Shown: positions 8,212 to 16,781, counted from the stretch's first letter. The stretch: 29,119 bases of DNA from CAIUPE01 sp037131735 (GCA_037131735.1 JBAXQM010000028.1:1-29119), one strand, 5' to 3'. The notes: generated from the letters alone by a model not told the origin. Numbers and translations are program-made.

Positions 8212-8225
8212 GTCATCGCTTGCAA

Positions 8226-8834
8226 TCAGAAGGGGTTCCAGGTCGATTCTTTTGTGAATTTCAAATAGCCCATATTCACGCCCAAACGCGCACCCACGCC
8301 TGACGCAATCGGCACAACAACAATATTGTCTGATGCGAGCGCTGTCGCGTTGAAGCCGCCAATGAAATAGGCCGAGCCATCAACGCCACCAAAACGACGA
8401 TAAATCGCTTCTGTCGAAGGCAAGTTATAAACAAGCATCATTGTGCGTGCGCCTTGCCCGCCGACATCAAAGCCGACGGACGGGCCTTGCCAGAAGACCT
8501 GACGATCACCGGCATTCTTCGTATAGAGCGTGCCTTCGCCATAACGTAAGCCACCGAAGAAAGCGCCTGACGCTTCTTGTCCGAGAATATAACCATTGGG
8601 TTGGCCCCATCGTTTCACGGCCGCTTCAATGACAGAGGCTAAACCCTGCGAGACATTGCCGAAGAACGTGTGACCGGATTTAACGAGATCATCCGTCTTG
8701 AATGTTTCAGGCGCTTGGTTGGCCGATGACCCCAATGTTTTGGGGGGCTGCGGTTTGCTTTGCTGCGCCAAAGCCGGCGTGACCGAAACGGCGCCGATGA
8801 GAGCGGCGAGTACCGCGATGTGAGAGAGCCTCAT
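8226..8834 (-). CDS. eipA: DUF1134 periplasmic protein, EipA-like envelope integrity protein
   Basis: This 202-residue protein has a clear signal peptide (MRLSHIAVLAALIGA..., likely cleaved after ALA at residue 23), a low-complexity linker and a DUF1134 domain containing GYILGQEASGAFFGGLRYGEG-type and VGFDVGGQGAR segments. In Brucella abortus, the DUF1134 protein EipA is a periplasmic small beta-barrel needed for envelope stress resistance; its gene also neighbours chpT and ctrA, as here. I chose the ATG at 8834, preceded by AAGGGGA; the upstream in-frame extension would bury the signal peptide. The leader contains a strong hairpin. The function is assigned by family and synteny. Confidence 0.85.
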   Translation of the reverse strand: MRLSHIAVLAALIGAVSVTPALAQQSKPQPPKTLGSSANQAPETFKTDDLVKSGHTFFGNVSQGLASVIEAAVKRWGQPNGYILGQEASGAFFGGLRYGEGTLYTKNAGDRQVFWQGPSVGFDVGGQGARTMMLVYNLPSTEAIYRRFGGVDGSAYFIGGFNATALASDNIVVVPIASGVGARLGVNMGYLKFTKESTWNPF

Positions 8835-8856
8835 GGATGTCCCCTTTTTTCCGGTC

Positions 8857-8875
8857 GCCCCATTGGCCATGGGGC
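8857..8875 (-). promoter_or_regulatory. 5'-leader hairpin upstream of the eipA ribosome-binding site
   Basis: GCCCCAT-TGGCC-ATGGGGC forms a perfect 7-bp stem with a 5-nt loop, ending about 22 nt upstream of the eipA ATG and just before its AAGGGGA ribosome-binding site. It could influence translation or mRNA stability. The function is not known. Confidence 0.4.
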
Positions 8876-9089
8876 AGCGAATCACGCCTAAACAAATTAG
8901 TCTGAATCTGAATTGACCATAACAATCAATGATGTTTCTGCCTGTATGACAGAGGATTACAAAAATTTTTACAGTTATCATCTGATGAATGGGGCAGAAT
9001 CACGGCGGGTCTTTCAAGGGCTTCACGCAGTCCTTGCGTTGACTGTGTCCTGATCCGCTATGCACACCACTAAAATACGGAAGTTTGAA

Positions 9090-9734
9090 ATGACGGATGT
9101 CTCTCTCTCTGCTCTCGACCTTGCGGCCTTGCTTTGCAGCCGCGTGTGCCATGACGTGATCAGCCCCGTGGGTGCGATCGTCAATGGTCTCGAAGTGCTC
9201 GAAGAAGAAAAAGATGAGAGCATGCGGGCATTCGCCGAGGATTTAATCCGCAAAAGTGCAAAACAGGCCTCAGCGCGGTTGCAATTTGCGCGTCTTGCCT
9301 TTGGCGCGGCGGGTTCTGCGGGCGCGGCGATTGATCTCGGTGATGCGGCGCAGATTGCTAAGGGTTTCATCGAAGATGACCGCATCAAACTATCGATGGA
9401 TGCGCCGCGCGTTTTATTGCCAAAAAATCAGGTGAAGATGTTTTTGAATCTTTTGATGATTGCGGCAACGGCCATTCCACGTGGGGGACAGATTACCGCT
9501 GTTGCAAAAGTTGATGGCGATAAGGGATATTTCACGATCACCTCAACCGGAACAAGCGCGCGCATTCCACCACATGTCGAAGGATTGCTCGCGCATAATC
9601 GTGATGGCATTTCAATCGATGCGCATGCCATCCAACCCTATTACACGGGATTGATTGCGAGCGAAGCCGGCTTCGCGGTTGCGTTCTCGATTGATGGTGA
9701 AACAGTCAACATCATTGCCGCTCCAAAAGCCTAG
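9090..9734 (+). CDS. chpT: Histidine phosphotransferase ChpT
   Basis: This 214-residue protein is the dimeric phosphotransferase that relays phosphate from the CckA kinase to CtrA and CpdR. The phospho-acceptor is His21 in SRVCHDVISPVGAIVNGLEV, followed by a second long helix (ESMRAFAEDLIRKSAKQASARL) and a degenerate GHKL-like C-terminal domain without ATP-binding boxes, as in ChpT. I chose the ATG at 9090, with GGAAG upstream; an in-frame ATG at 9060 lacks a good site. It converges on ctrA with a shared terminator, and the eipA-chpT-ctrA order matches Brucella as I recall it. Confidence 0.9.
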   Translation: MTDVSLSALDLAALLCSRVCHDVISPVGAIVNGLEVLEEEKDESMRAFAEDLIRKSAKQASARLQFARLAFGAAGSAGAAIDLGDAAQIAKGFIEDDRIKLSMDAPRVLLPKNQVKMFLNLLMIAATAIPRGGQITAVAKVDGDKGYFTITSTGTSARIPPHVEGLLAHNRDGISIDAHAIQPYYTGLIASEAGFAVAFSIDGETVNIIAAPKA

Positions 9735-9765
9735 TCGCAGCTCTCACAGTTTAAATGACAACCAT

Positions 9766-9794
9766 AAAAAAAGCCCCGTAAAACGGGGCTTTTT
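9766..9794. terminator. Bidirectional intrinsic terminator between chpT and ctrA
   Basis: The stem AGCCCCGT (9772-9779), loop AAA and ACGGGGCT (9783-9790) are flanked by an A-run on the left and a T-run on the right. It can therefore terminate chpT on the + strand and ctrA on the - strand. Confidence 0.9.
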
Positions 9795-9842
9795 GAGTTT
9801 TTGGGGAGGCTTGCCCTCGGGGGTTGATGCACCCCGAGCTCG

Positions 9843-10544
9843 TTAGGCCGGAATACGAATATCTTCGTCGGCCATTTCGCGAAGCACATAACCACGGCCC
9901 CAAACGGTCTCGATATAATTCGTTCCGTTCGAAGCATTGGCGAGTTTTTTCCGAAGCTTGCAGATGAACACGTCAATGATCTTGAGTTCCGGCTCATCCA
10001 TACCGCCGTAAAGATGATTGAGGAACATTTCCTTGGTGAGCGTTGTGCCTTTGCGCAAGCTCAGCAACTCAAGCATCTGATATTCTTTACCGGTCAGATG
10101 GACGCGATTGCCATCCACTTCCACCGTTTTCTGATCAAGATTGACCGTCAGATCGCCGGTGATGATGACCGATTGTGCATGACCCTTCGAACGGCGCACG
10201 ATTGCCTGAATACGGGCAACGAGCTCGTCCTTGTGGAAAGGCTTTGTGAGATAATCATCGGCGCCGAAACCTAGGCCGCGCACTTTATCTTCAATGCCGG
10301 CAAGGCCCGAAAGGATCAAAATCGGTGTTTTGACCTTCGCGACGCGCAATGAGCGCAACACTTCATATCCCGACATGTCTGGAAGATTGAGATCAAGCAG
10401 AATGATGTCGTAATCATAAAGCTTGCCCAGATCGATCCCTTCTTCGCCGAGATCCGTCGTATAAACATTAAATGCCTCGGATTTGAGCATCAGCTCGATG
10501 CTCTGCGCGGTGGCGCTGTCATCCTCGATAAGCAATACGCGCAT
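9843..10544 (-). CDS. ctrA: Cell-cycle response regulator CtrA
   Basis: This 233-residue OmpR-type regulator has an N-terminal receiver with the acidic pocket (LLIEDDS), phospho-acceptor Asp51 (LLDLNLPDMSGYE) and the LTKPF lysine. The C-terminal winged helix carries VHLTGKEYQMLELL, KEMFLNHLYGG and the KLRKKL recognition region, nearly invariant in CtrA. CtrA controls cell-cycle, flagellar and chemotaxis genes by binding TTAA-N7-TTAA sites. Here it lies between its phosphodonor gene chpT and flagellar fliI. The upstream region has CtrA half-sites and a cluster of GANTC sites, suggesting autoregulation and control by DNA methylation. Confidence 0.97.
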   Translation of the reverse strand: MRVLLIEDDSATAQSIELMLKSEAFNVYTTDLGEEGIDLGKLYDYDIILLDLNLPDMSGYEVLRSLRVAKVKTPILILSGLAGIEDKVRGLGFGADDYLTKPFHKDELVARIQAIVRRSKGHAQSVIITGDLTVNLDQKTVEVDGNRVHLTGKEYQMLELLSLRKGTTLTKEMFLNHLYGGMDEPELKIIDVFICKLRKKLANASNGTNYIETVWGRGYVLREMADEDIRIPA

Positions 10545-10918
10545 GACCGTCCCTTGCCCCTTCTCGACCCGTTACCTTTGACTGGCAGTTCCGTCGCCCC
10601 CGACAGATCCCTGCGCAGAGTCCAACAAAATCAACTTGGACTGAATTTTGTCGCGCAATGGTTAACAAATGATGATTCTCGTCTGCAAGCATTAACGAGA
10701 CTCTCGACCAAAATTTACGATAAATTATTGAAACAATGATGATAATTTGAATTAATCATGCTTAATTTTTACTTTAAGAAACATGGTTAAATGATTCATT
10801 TGACTCATAGGTTTGCGACTGTTTCGATCGCGAATCAGTGCTGCGTACGGGATCGGCGGTGTTACCGATCGGAATGGAAAATGAGCTCTTCTTTTCCGGA
10901 TTGGGGAGTACGCACGGC
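10545..10918. promoter_or_regulatory. ctrA-fliI divergent control region with GANTC cluster and CtrA half-sites
   Basis: This 374-bp stretch has no convincing gene. It contains six GANTC sites (10618, 10674, 10699, 10793, 10802 and 10832), the CcrM methylation sequence. TTAACCAT, a CtrA half-site known from Caulobacter, occurs twice on the - strand (10658-10665 and 10783-10790). Four TTAA tetramers fall within 10752-10790, one pair spaced by six bases (10752-10765). The middle part is AT-rich. In Caulobacter, the ctrA P1 promoter is silenced by full GANTC methylation and ctrA is autoregulated, so the same logic is likely here. The exact promoter positions cannot be fixed by eye. Confidence 0.65.
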
Positions 10919-12253
10919 ATGTCTTTGGCAAAAACGACGCGAATCACTCGGCTGACCGAAGCGCTTACGGACATTGATCCGGGCGATTTCTATGGTCGTG
11001 TTGCGGGCGTGCGCGGATTGGTTTTGAGCATCGCCGGACCTGTCGGTCGCGTGCCTGTTGGCGGTCGATTGCAGGTTGAAGCGGGCGCGCGGTTGCTCCC
11101 CTGTGAAGTGGTCGGCATCGAGAAGGGCCATATTCTTGCGATGCCCTTTGGCAGTGTCGAAGGTGTGAGACAGGGCGCGCGCGCTTATGAAGGGGCAAGT
11201 GTTCCCGGCGTGCGGCCCGATCCCTCATGGCTTGGTCGCGTGCTGAATGGCTTTGGCGAACCCATTGATGGCAAGGGTCCTTTAACTCACGGAGCGCGTT
11301 TAATGCCGTTTCGCGCCGATCCGCCCGCGGCGCATACAAGGCGGCGTTTGGGTGGGCCGCTCGATCTCGGCATTCGTGTACTTGATACATTCCTGACAAG
11401 CCGCCGCGGTCAACGCATGGGCATATTTGCGGGCTCTGGTGTTGGTAAATCCGTGATGCTCTCGATGATTGCACGCAATGCGCAAGCCGATTGCGCTGTG
11501 ATTGGCTTGATTGGCGAGCGTGGTCGTGAAGTGCAAGAATTCATTGAAGATGATCTGGGGCCTGAAGGTTTGGCGCGTTCAGTTGTGATTGTTGCGACAT
11601 CTGATGAAGGACCACTGATGCGGCGGCAAGCGGCATGGACTAGCCTCTCGCTTGCAGAATATTTTCGTGATCGCGATCAGAATGTCTTGTTGATGATGGA
11701 TAGTGTCACGCGTTTTGCGATGGCGCAGCGCGAGATTGGTCTATCAACCGGTGAGCCGCCGACGAGTAAGGGATACACACCGACTGTCTTCAGTGAATTG
11801 CCACGCTTGCTTGAACGCGCGGGGCCGGGGCCAGGCGAAGGGAGCATCACCGGTTTCTTCACTGTGCTAGTCGATGGTGATGATCATAATGAGCCGGTTG
11901 CCGATGCGGTGCGTGGCATTCTCGATGGCCATATTGTTATGGAACGCTCGATTGCCGAACGCGGGCGTTATCCAGCTGTTAATGTTTTGAAGTCGGTCTC
12001 GCGCACTTTGCCCGGTTCGGCCGATCCTGCCTATTGGCCTGTGGTGCAAGCGGCACGCGCGTCGCTCGCCACTTATAATGATCTCGAAGAGTTGATCCGG
12101 CTCGGTGCTTATAAAGTGGGATCAAACCCTGACGTTGATGCCGCGATAAAACTTTTTCCTGAACTCGAAAATTTTCTTCGACAAAGTAAGGAAGAGTCAA
12201 CCTCATTGAGAGATAGTTACACCCGGTTGGCCAGCGTGATGGCTTCGATGTGA
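10919..12253 (+). CDS. fliI: Flagellum-specific ATPase FliI
   Basis: This 444-residue ATPase energises the flagellar type III export gate. It resembles F1-beta: Walker A GSGVGKS (172-178), Walker B VLLMMD (256-261), GERGREVQEFIE and the SGEPPTSKGYTPTVFSELPRLLERAG block typical of FliI/SctN. I chose the ATG at 10919, with GGGGAG about 10 nt upstream, because it gives the usual FliI length; the frame extends upstream to a GTG at 10838. It is divergent from ctrA and followed by fliJ 67 bp downstream. Confidence 0.95.
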   Translation: MSLAKTTRITRLTEALTDIDPGDFYGRVAGVRGLVLSIAGPVGRVPVGGRLQVEAGARLLPCEVVGIEKGHILAMPFGSVEGVRQGARAYEGASVPGVRPDPSWLGRVLNGFGEPIDGKGPLTHGARLMPFRADPPAAHTRRRLGGPLDLGIRVLDTFLTSRRGQRMGIFAGSGVGKSVMLSMIARNAQADCAVIGLIGERGREVQEFIEDDLGPEGLARSVVIVATSDEGPLMRRQAAWTSLSLAEYFRDRDQNVLLMMDSVTRFAMAQREIGLSTGEPPTSKGYTPTVFSELPRLLERAGPGPGEGSITGFFTVLVDGDDHNEPVADAVRGILDGHIVMERSIAERGRYPAVNVLKSVSRTLPGSADPAYWPVVQAARASLATYNDLEELIRLGAYKVGSNPDVDAAIKLFPELENFLRQSKEESTSLRDSYTRLASVMASM

Positions 12254-12320
12254 TCCATTTACCTTTCATTAAAGGGATCACGTCGCGGCAGCGCGGCAGT
12301 TTATTAACGGGTTTTAACTG

Positions 12321-12737
12321 ATGATGAAATCACGTGATGCCTTGATGCGCTTGAAGCGTTTCCAAGTTGATGAGAAGCGCCGCAGACTTTCGCAAATCGA
12401 AACCATGATTGCGGAATTCAAAAGAATGGCCGGCGAATTGGACCGCGAAATAGCAGCGGAAGAATCCCGTGCAGGTATCACGGATCGTGCGCATTTTGCC
12501 TATCCGACTTATGCGCGCGCGGCACTGCAACGCCGTGACAATCTTCTTCAATCCGCTCAGGATCTCGAAGGGCAGCGCGAAGAAGCACGCCTTGAGCTTG
12601 AAGAGGCATTTGAGGATTTGAAGAAATTCGAAATTCTTGATGATCGTGAATCGGTCAAAGAAAAAGCGATTGAAGCAGTGCGTGAACAAGCCGAGCTCGA
12701 CCGGATTGCTTCAAGCATGCGGCTCGCGCGCGCGTGA
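12321..12737 (+). CDS. fliJ: Flagellar export protein FliJ
   Basis: This 138-residue, highly charged, almost wholly helical protein has two coiled-coil stretches (KRFQVDEKRRRLSQIETMIA and QDLEGQREEARLELEEAFED), as expected for FliJ, the stalk-like partner of FliI in the export apparatus. Its position directly after fliI supports this; sequence alone is weak because FliJ diverges strongly. The start is a double ATG (12321 or 12324) without a strong Shine-Dalgarno. A 7-bp inverted repeat overlapping the fliI stop (GTGATCC 12250 / GGATCAC 12275) lies between the two genes. Confidence 0.85.
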   Translation: MMKSRDALMRLKRFQVDEKRRRLSQIETMIAEFKRMAGELDREIAAEESRAGITDRAHFAYPTYARAALQRRDNLLQSAQDLEGQREEARLELEEAFEDLKKFEILDDRESVKEKAIEAVREQAELDRIASSMRLARA

Positions 12738-12764
12738 ACCGATAAGAATAGACTCACGTCGTTC

Positions 12765-13376
12765 TCATTCGACAAGGGGTACATGCGTCGCGCTTTCCCG
12801 TGGAAGATCTCCGCTCACGCGGGGATCATCAAGGATTTCAATCGCGCTGCGTGTCGCTTTAAAGCCTTGTGCGCGATAGAATCCGGCACTGCCCGGCGCA
12901 TCGATATGACAGGAGTGAAGCCAGAGACGCGTTATCGCTTTCGCGCGTGCATAGTCAAAGGCATAGGCCATCAAGGATGGGCCTAGTCTTTTATTCATCG
13001 CGTGAGGCACAAGGCCGAGATAGCGAATTTCTAATCCCGCTTCATCTTGTTCGCGATGATCAAGCTCAAGAAAACCGAGATCTTCACGCCCATCCGTCAG
13101 AGCAAATGCCGCGACGTCTGGATGCGACAATATTGTGACAAGTTCGGCATCGGAAATCTTTAATCGTGAGACCCATAACCATGGTCCGCCAACTGCTTTG
13201 AATAGGGCGCGATAACGAGCGAGGTCGGACGCGCCGAGTTTTTCAAAGCGAAGCCCCTCCGGTAAAGGCGCATTTATTTCCGGAAAGGGGGCATTGCGTT
13301 CGAAGTAAATCGTCAAAACCCCGAGCTTTCCCGGAGCTAATGCGTAAAATCCATTATCTTTAAAGGGTTCGGCCAT
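12765..13376 (-). CDS. GNAT-family N-acetyltransferase
   Basis: This 203-residue protein has a C-terminal GNAT fold: EAGLEIRYLGLVPHAMNKRLG corresponds to the beta4/acetyl-CoA-binding region, SLMAYAFDYARA to the following helix, and LWLHSCHIDAPGSAGFYRAQGF to the typical 'A..FY...GF' motif B. The pyrophosphate-binding loop (PHAMNKRLGPS) departs from the canonical Q/RxxGxG/A. The substrate is unknown; the family modifies amines on small molecules or proteins. It reads opposite to fliIJ, converging on fliJ with a 27-bp gap, and looks like an independent gene inside the flagellar region. Confidence 0.8.
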   Translation of the reverse strand: MAEPFKDNGFYALAPGKLGVLTIYFERNAPFPEINAPLPEGLRFEKLGASDLARYRALFKAVGGPWLWVSRLKISDAELVTILSHPDVAAFALTDGREDLGFLELDHREQDEAGLEIRYLGLVPHAMNKRLGPSLMAYAFDYARAKAITRLWLHSCHIDAPGSAGFYRAQGFKATRSAIEILDDPRVSGDLPRESATHVPLVE

Positions 13377-13544
13377 GGGGGTATCTGATCCTTTGCGCTC
13401 TCAAAGCGATTTGATTGCTGATTCGATTGCTTCACGCCTCTTGTAGCGGAGGTCGGGCTCATGCAAAAAGGGGTGGTTGGAGCGGTGTGGTGAGTGCGTG
13501 AAGCTCTTACCCCTTTTATACGGACGATTTTTGCACAGGGCCTC

Positions 13545-14495
13545 ATGAAACGCTTATTTGATTTTCTTTGGCCTGCCTTGGGGATTGTCGCCGTTATCTT
13601 TTCCGGCTGGCTCCTTTATCAAGAAGTCCGGTCTTTGTCCGCGAGTGACATTCTTGCAAGTCTTGCTGCGATCCCCGCTCATCGATGGTTTCTCGCGGGT
13701 CTTTCAACGCTCGTTGCTTATGGCGCGCTCGCTTGGTATGATCGCATTGCGTTGTTGCATTTGAATAGACCTTTGGGTTGGGGCTTTATCTCCATCGTCT
13801 CATTCACCACTTACGCGCTCTCCCATAATATCGGAGCTTCGGTGTTTTCAGGCGCAGCGGTCCGTTATCGCGCCTATTCGACCAAAGGACTGACAGCGGC
13901 TGAAATTGGCGTGCTCGTCGCTTTATGCTCTTTCACTTTTATGCTGGGCACGGTGATGCTTGGCGGCATCGTGTTGATTGGTGAGCCGGAATTAATTAGC
14001 CGCTTATTTGACGTACCGGTTTGGCCCGGGCGTGTTTTGGGCTTTGTCTTTTTGGGCTTTGTTGCGCTTTATGTTTTAGGCTCGCTCTTAGGATTTAAAC
14101 CGCTCACGATCGGATCATTCCATCTTTATTATCCGCGTCCGGCAATTGTCATCCGGCAACTCTTGGCCGCGCCTTTGGAATTGTTAGGCGCTGCGGGCAT
14201 TATCTATTTTGCTTTGCCTGCGTCTGAAGGAGTTGATTTCTTTTCAGTGTTGGGTGCGTTTCTAGGGTCGTTCTCGGCCGCACTCTTGTCGCATGCGCCA
14301 GGAGGACTGGGGGTTCTTGAATTTGTCTTTTTAAAAGCGATGCCCAATATCGCCGCGGCTGATGTCATTGCCGCGCTTCTCGTATTTCGGCTTTTCTATC
14401 TCTTGATCCCACTCGTATTCGCCTGTTTTGTGGTGCTGGTTTTCGAACGCAAGCGCCTACTTGATGCGTTGCGCGCTAAGGCAAAACGCTCTTAA
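13545..14495 (+). CDS. UPF0104 / lysylphosphatidylglycerol synthase-like integral membrane protein (YbhN type)
   Basis: This 316-residue, highly hydrophobic protein has about eight membrane segments. It matches the UPF0104/YbhN family, which shares the membrane part of lysylphosphatidylglycerol synthases, with the signatures YALSHNIGASVFSGAAVRYR and SHAPGGLGVLEFVFLKAMP. It lacks the soluble aminoacyl-transferase domain of MprF, so lysyl transfer is unlikely; lipid flipping or transport is a guess from the family. I chose the ATG at 13545 (AGGG upstream) over a GTG at 13494. It overlaps the convergent flhA by 4 bp: both genes take their UAA stop from one palindromic TTAA (14492-14495). Confidence 0.82.
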   Translation: MKRLFDFLWPALGIVAVIFSGWLLYQEVRSLSASDILASLAAIPAHRWFLAGLSTLVAYGALAWYDRIALLHLNRPLGWGFISIVSFTTYALSHNIGASVFSGAAVRYRAYSTKGLTAAEIGVLVALCSFTFMLGTVMLGGIVLIGEPELISRLFDVPVWPGRVLGFVFLGFVALYVLGSLLGFKPLTIGSFHLYYPRPAIVIRQLLAAPLELLGAAGIIYFALPASEGVDFFSVLGAFLGSFSAALLSHAPGGLGVLEFVFLKAMPNIAAADVIAALLVFRLFYLLIPLVFACFVVLVFERKRLLDALRAKAKRS

Positions 14496-16669
14496 ACGCT
14501 GCTGATCGTTTTCAACCGCGCGCGTAAGTGAATCTCGGCTTGCGAGATGACAGGCGTTTCACGTCTGAACCGTTCAACAATCGCACGTACGAAAGGCCGC
14601 GCTTGTGCTGAAGTTACAAGCACTGGCGTTTCGCCCTGCCGCGCTGCATCTTCAAAGCGGTCACGAATAAGCGCTGCAAATTCGGAGAGTTTTGAAGGCG
14701 CCATCGCCAAATGGCGGTCTTCCCCTTGGCCAATAATGGCTTCGGCAAAAGCGGTTTCCCATTGCGGCGATAAGGCGATGATTGGTAACTGCCCCGCACC
14801 ATTTGCATATTGGGCGCAGATTTGGCGTGACAGCCGCTGACGAACAATTTCAACGATATCGCGTGGATTTTTGGTAGCATTGACCGCATCGGCAATGCCT
14901 TCAAGAATTGTACCCAAATCGCGTATCGAAACCCGCTCGGAAAGAAGCGACTGCAAGACGCGTTGAACGACCGTCATCGGAATTTGAGACGGCACAATAT
15001 CTTTGACAAGGTCCGTGTGTTCCTTTGGCAAATCACGAATGAGTTTTTGTACGTCGGCATAGCCCAAAAGTTCAGAGACATTGCCTTTAACGATTTCTGT
15101 AAGATGCGTGGTAATCACAGTGGCTGCATCGACAACAGTATAGCCCATTAGTTGTGCTTCCTCGCGCATTGATTGTTCGATCCATGTGGCAGCGAGGCCA
15201 AAGGTTGGCTCCATTACATGTTGACCGGGCAATCTTACTGATGCGCCAGTTGGATCCATCGCCATCAATAATTCCGGATAGACTTGCCCCTGACCGGCTT
15301 CGATTTCTTTGAGATAGACGGTGTAAGAATTGGACGGCAACATCACATTATCGAGGATGCGCACAGAAGGCATTACAAAGCCCATTTCCGAGGCGAGTGA
15401 ACGGCGCAAGGCGCGGATTTGCTCCGTTAAGCGATCACTTCCTCCTTGCGCATTGACGAGCGTCATCAAAGCGTAGCCGATTTCAATGCGTAATTCATCG
15501 AGATGACGTGCTTCGGCGAGGAGTGTTTCATCACTTGTCGCTTCTTTTTGGATTGTCGCAGCGGTTGCTTCTGCTTCGGTCGTTTGAATATCAGCCTTAC
15601 GCTTGCCCATATGCCGTGCGGCATATGCAAGCCCCGCTCCCAATCCAAAAAAGGGAAGAACAGGAATGCCGGGCAATAAGCCCATCAACGCGATGACAGC
15701 AGCGGATAGTCCCAATGCCTTTGGCATCGTCGCCAATTGGGTAACAAGCGCCTTGTCAGCAGCACCGGTTACACCGGCTTTCGATACGAGCAAGCCTGCC
15801 GCCGTCGAAACGATCAATGCTGGAATTTGTGAAACAACGCCATCACCCACGGTCAATAAAGTATAAGTGTGCGCGGCTTGGCCAAAGCTTAATCCTTGTT
15901 GTGCGACGCCAATGATGATGCCGCCAATCACATTGATAAAGGTGATGAGCAGACCGGCAATCGCATCACCACGAACAAATTTCGAGGCACCGTCCATAGC
16001 GCCGAAAAAGGATGATTCATTTTCAAGCGTTTTTCGCCGTTCACGCGCGGTTGCCTCATCGATATGACCCGCGGCTAGTTCTGCATCGATGGCCATTTGT
16101 TTGCCGGGCATCGCATCAAGTGTGAACCGCGCAGCGACTTCGGCAATACGACCGGAACCTTTGGTGATGACGATGAAATTAACGATGAGCAGAATCGCGA
16201 AGACCACAAGGCCGATCACGAAGTTCCCGCTCATGACAAAATTACCGAAGGCCTCGATCACATGGCCTGCGGCGCCTGAGCCATTATGACCGTTGGCGAG
16301 GATCAAGCGCGTCGTTGCCACATTGAGAGACAAGCGCAGCATGGTGGCAATAAGAAGCACAGTCGGAAAGGCTGAAAACTGCAACGGCGTTTCGATAAAG
16401 AGCGCGGTGAGCAGGATCAAAACAGAGAATGTGATCGATACTGCCAACATCAAATCGAGCAGAATTGCCGGTAGGGGCACAATCAAAAGAATGACTATGC
16501 CCAAAACGGCAATTGCTAACAGAATATCCGACCGGACTCCGAGCGTTCCAATTTGACCAAGTGTCGTCGAAACGCGGCCAAACCCCGTTGATGAAAGAGG
16601 AGGGCGTATCAACTCTGTTGATGCGGAGGATACTGACGTTAAAGGACGGGTTGACTCAACGACACTCAT
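14492..16669 (-). CDS. flhA: Flagellar biosynthesis protein FlhA (export gate)
   Basis: This 725-residue protein has about eight N-terminal membrane helices followed by a large cytoplasmic domain. The FHIPEP-family signature lies in the RIAEVAARFTLDAMPGKQMA loop, and LRLSLNVATTRLIL is the family's conserved helix. FlhA forms the nonameric export ring that receives substrates from FliI/FliJ and hands them through the membrane. Its length is normal. The ATG at 16669 has a moderate CGGGAAA upstream. The usual neighbour flbD is separated from it by an opposite-strand nucleotidyltransferase-like gene. A CtrA-like box lies about 100 bp upstream. Confidence 0.96.
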   Translation of the reverse strand: MSVVESTRPLTSVSSASTELIRPPLSSTGFGRVSTTLGQIGTLGVRSDILLAIAVLGIVILLIVPLPAILLDLMLAVSITFSVLILLTALFIETPLQFSAFPTVLLIATMLRLSLNVATTRLILANGHNGSGAAGHVIEAFGNFVMSGNFVIGLVVFAILLIVNFIVITKGSGRIAEVAARFTLDAMPGKQMAIDAELAAGHIDEATARERRKTLENESSFFGAMDGASKFVRGDAIAGLLITFINVIGGIIIGVAQQGLSFGQAAHTYTLLTVGDGVVSQIPALIVSTAAGLLVSKAGVTGAADKALVTQLATMPKALGLSAAVIALMGLLPGIPVLPFFGLGAGLAYAARHMGKRKADIQTTEAEATAATIQKEATSDETLLAEARHLDELRIEIGYALMTLVNAQGGSDRLTEQIRALRRSLASEMGFVMPSVRILDNVMLPSNSYTVYLKEIEAGQGQVYPELLMAMDPTGASVRLPGQHVMEPTFGLAATWIEQSMREEAQLMGYTVVDAATVITTHLTEIVKGNVSELLGYADVQKLIRDLPKEHTDLVKDIVPSQIPMTVVQRVLQSLLSERVSIRDLGTILEGIADAVNATKNPRDIVEIVRQRLSRQICAQYANGAGQLPIIALSPQWETAFAEAIIGQGEDRHLAMAPSKLSEFAALIRDRFEDAARQGETPVLVTSAQARPFVRAIVERFRRETPVISQAEIHLRARLKTISSV

Positions 16670-16765
16670 AAATGTTTCCCGCTCTTCGAGAGTTAAAGAA
16701 TTGAGGGCGAGAGTGTCAAATTATGGTAAACAGAGTGTAAAGAATGCAGCTTTAATTGCCGTTAC

Positions 16766-16781
16766 GTTAGCTTAGATTTAA
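16766..16781 (-). promoter_or_regulatory. Candidate CtrA box upstream of flhA
   Basis: Read on the - strand, this is TTAA-N7-CTAAC, seven of eight consensus positions of the CtrA site TTAA-N7-TTAA followed by the preferred C. It lies about 97 bp upstream of the flhA start and 59 bp upstream of the divergent nucleotidyltransferase-like gene, so it could affect both. Confidence 0.45.

Noticed and set aside
10838..10918. Longer FliI starting at GTG 10838
   Set aside because: The extra 27 residues do not look like a FliI N-terminus, and they would overlap the control region; the ATG at 10919 gives the usual length.
12304..12317. CtrA box directly upstream of fliJ (TTAA-N6-TTAAC)
   Set aside because: The spacing is six rather than seven, and it ends only three bases before the start codon, which leaves no room for a promoter and leader.
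12330..12689. 119-residue open frame on the - strand inside fliJ
   Set aside because: Its composition (Phe/Cys-rich) is typical of the antisense of a coiled-coil gene, and fliJ explains the region.
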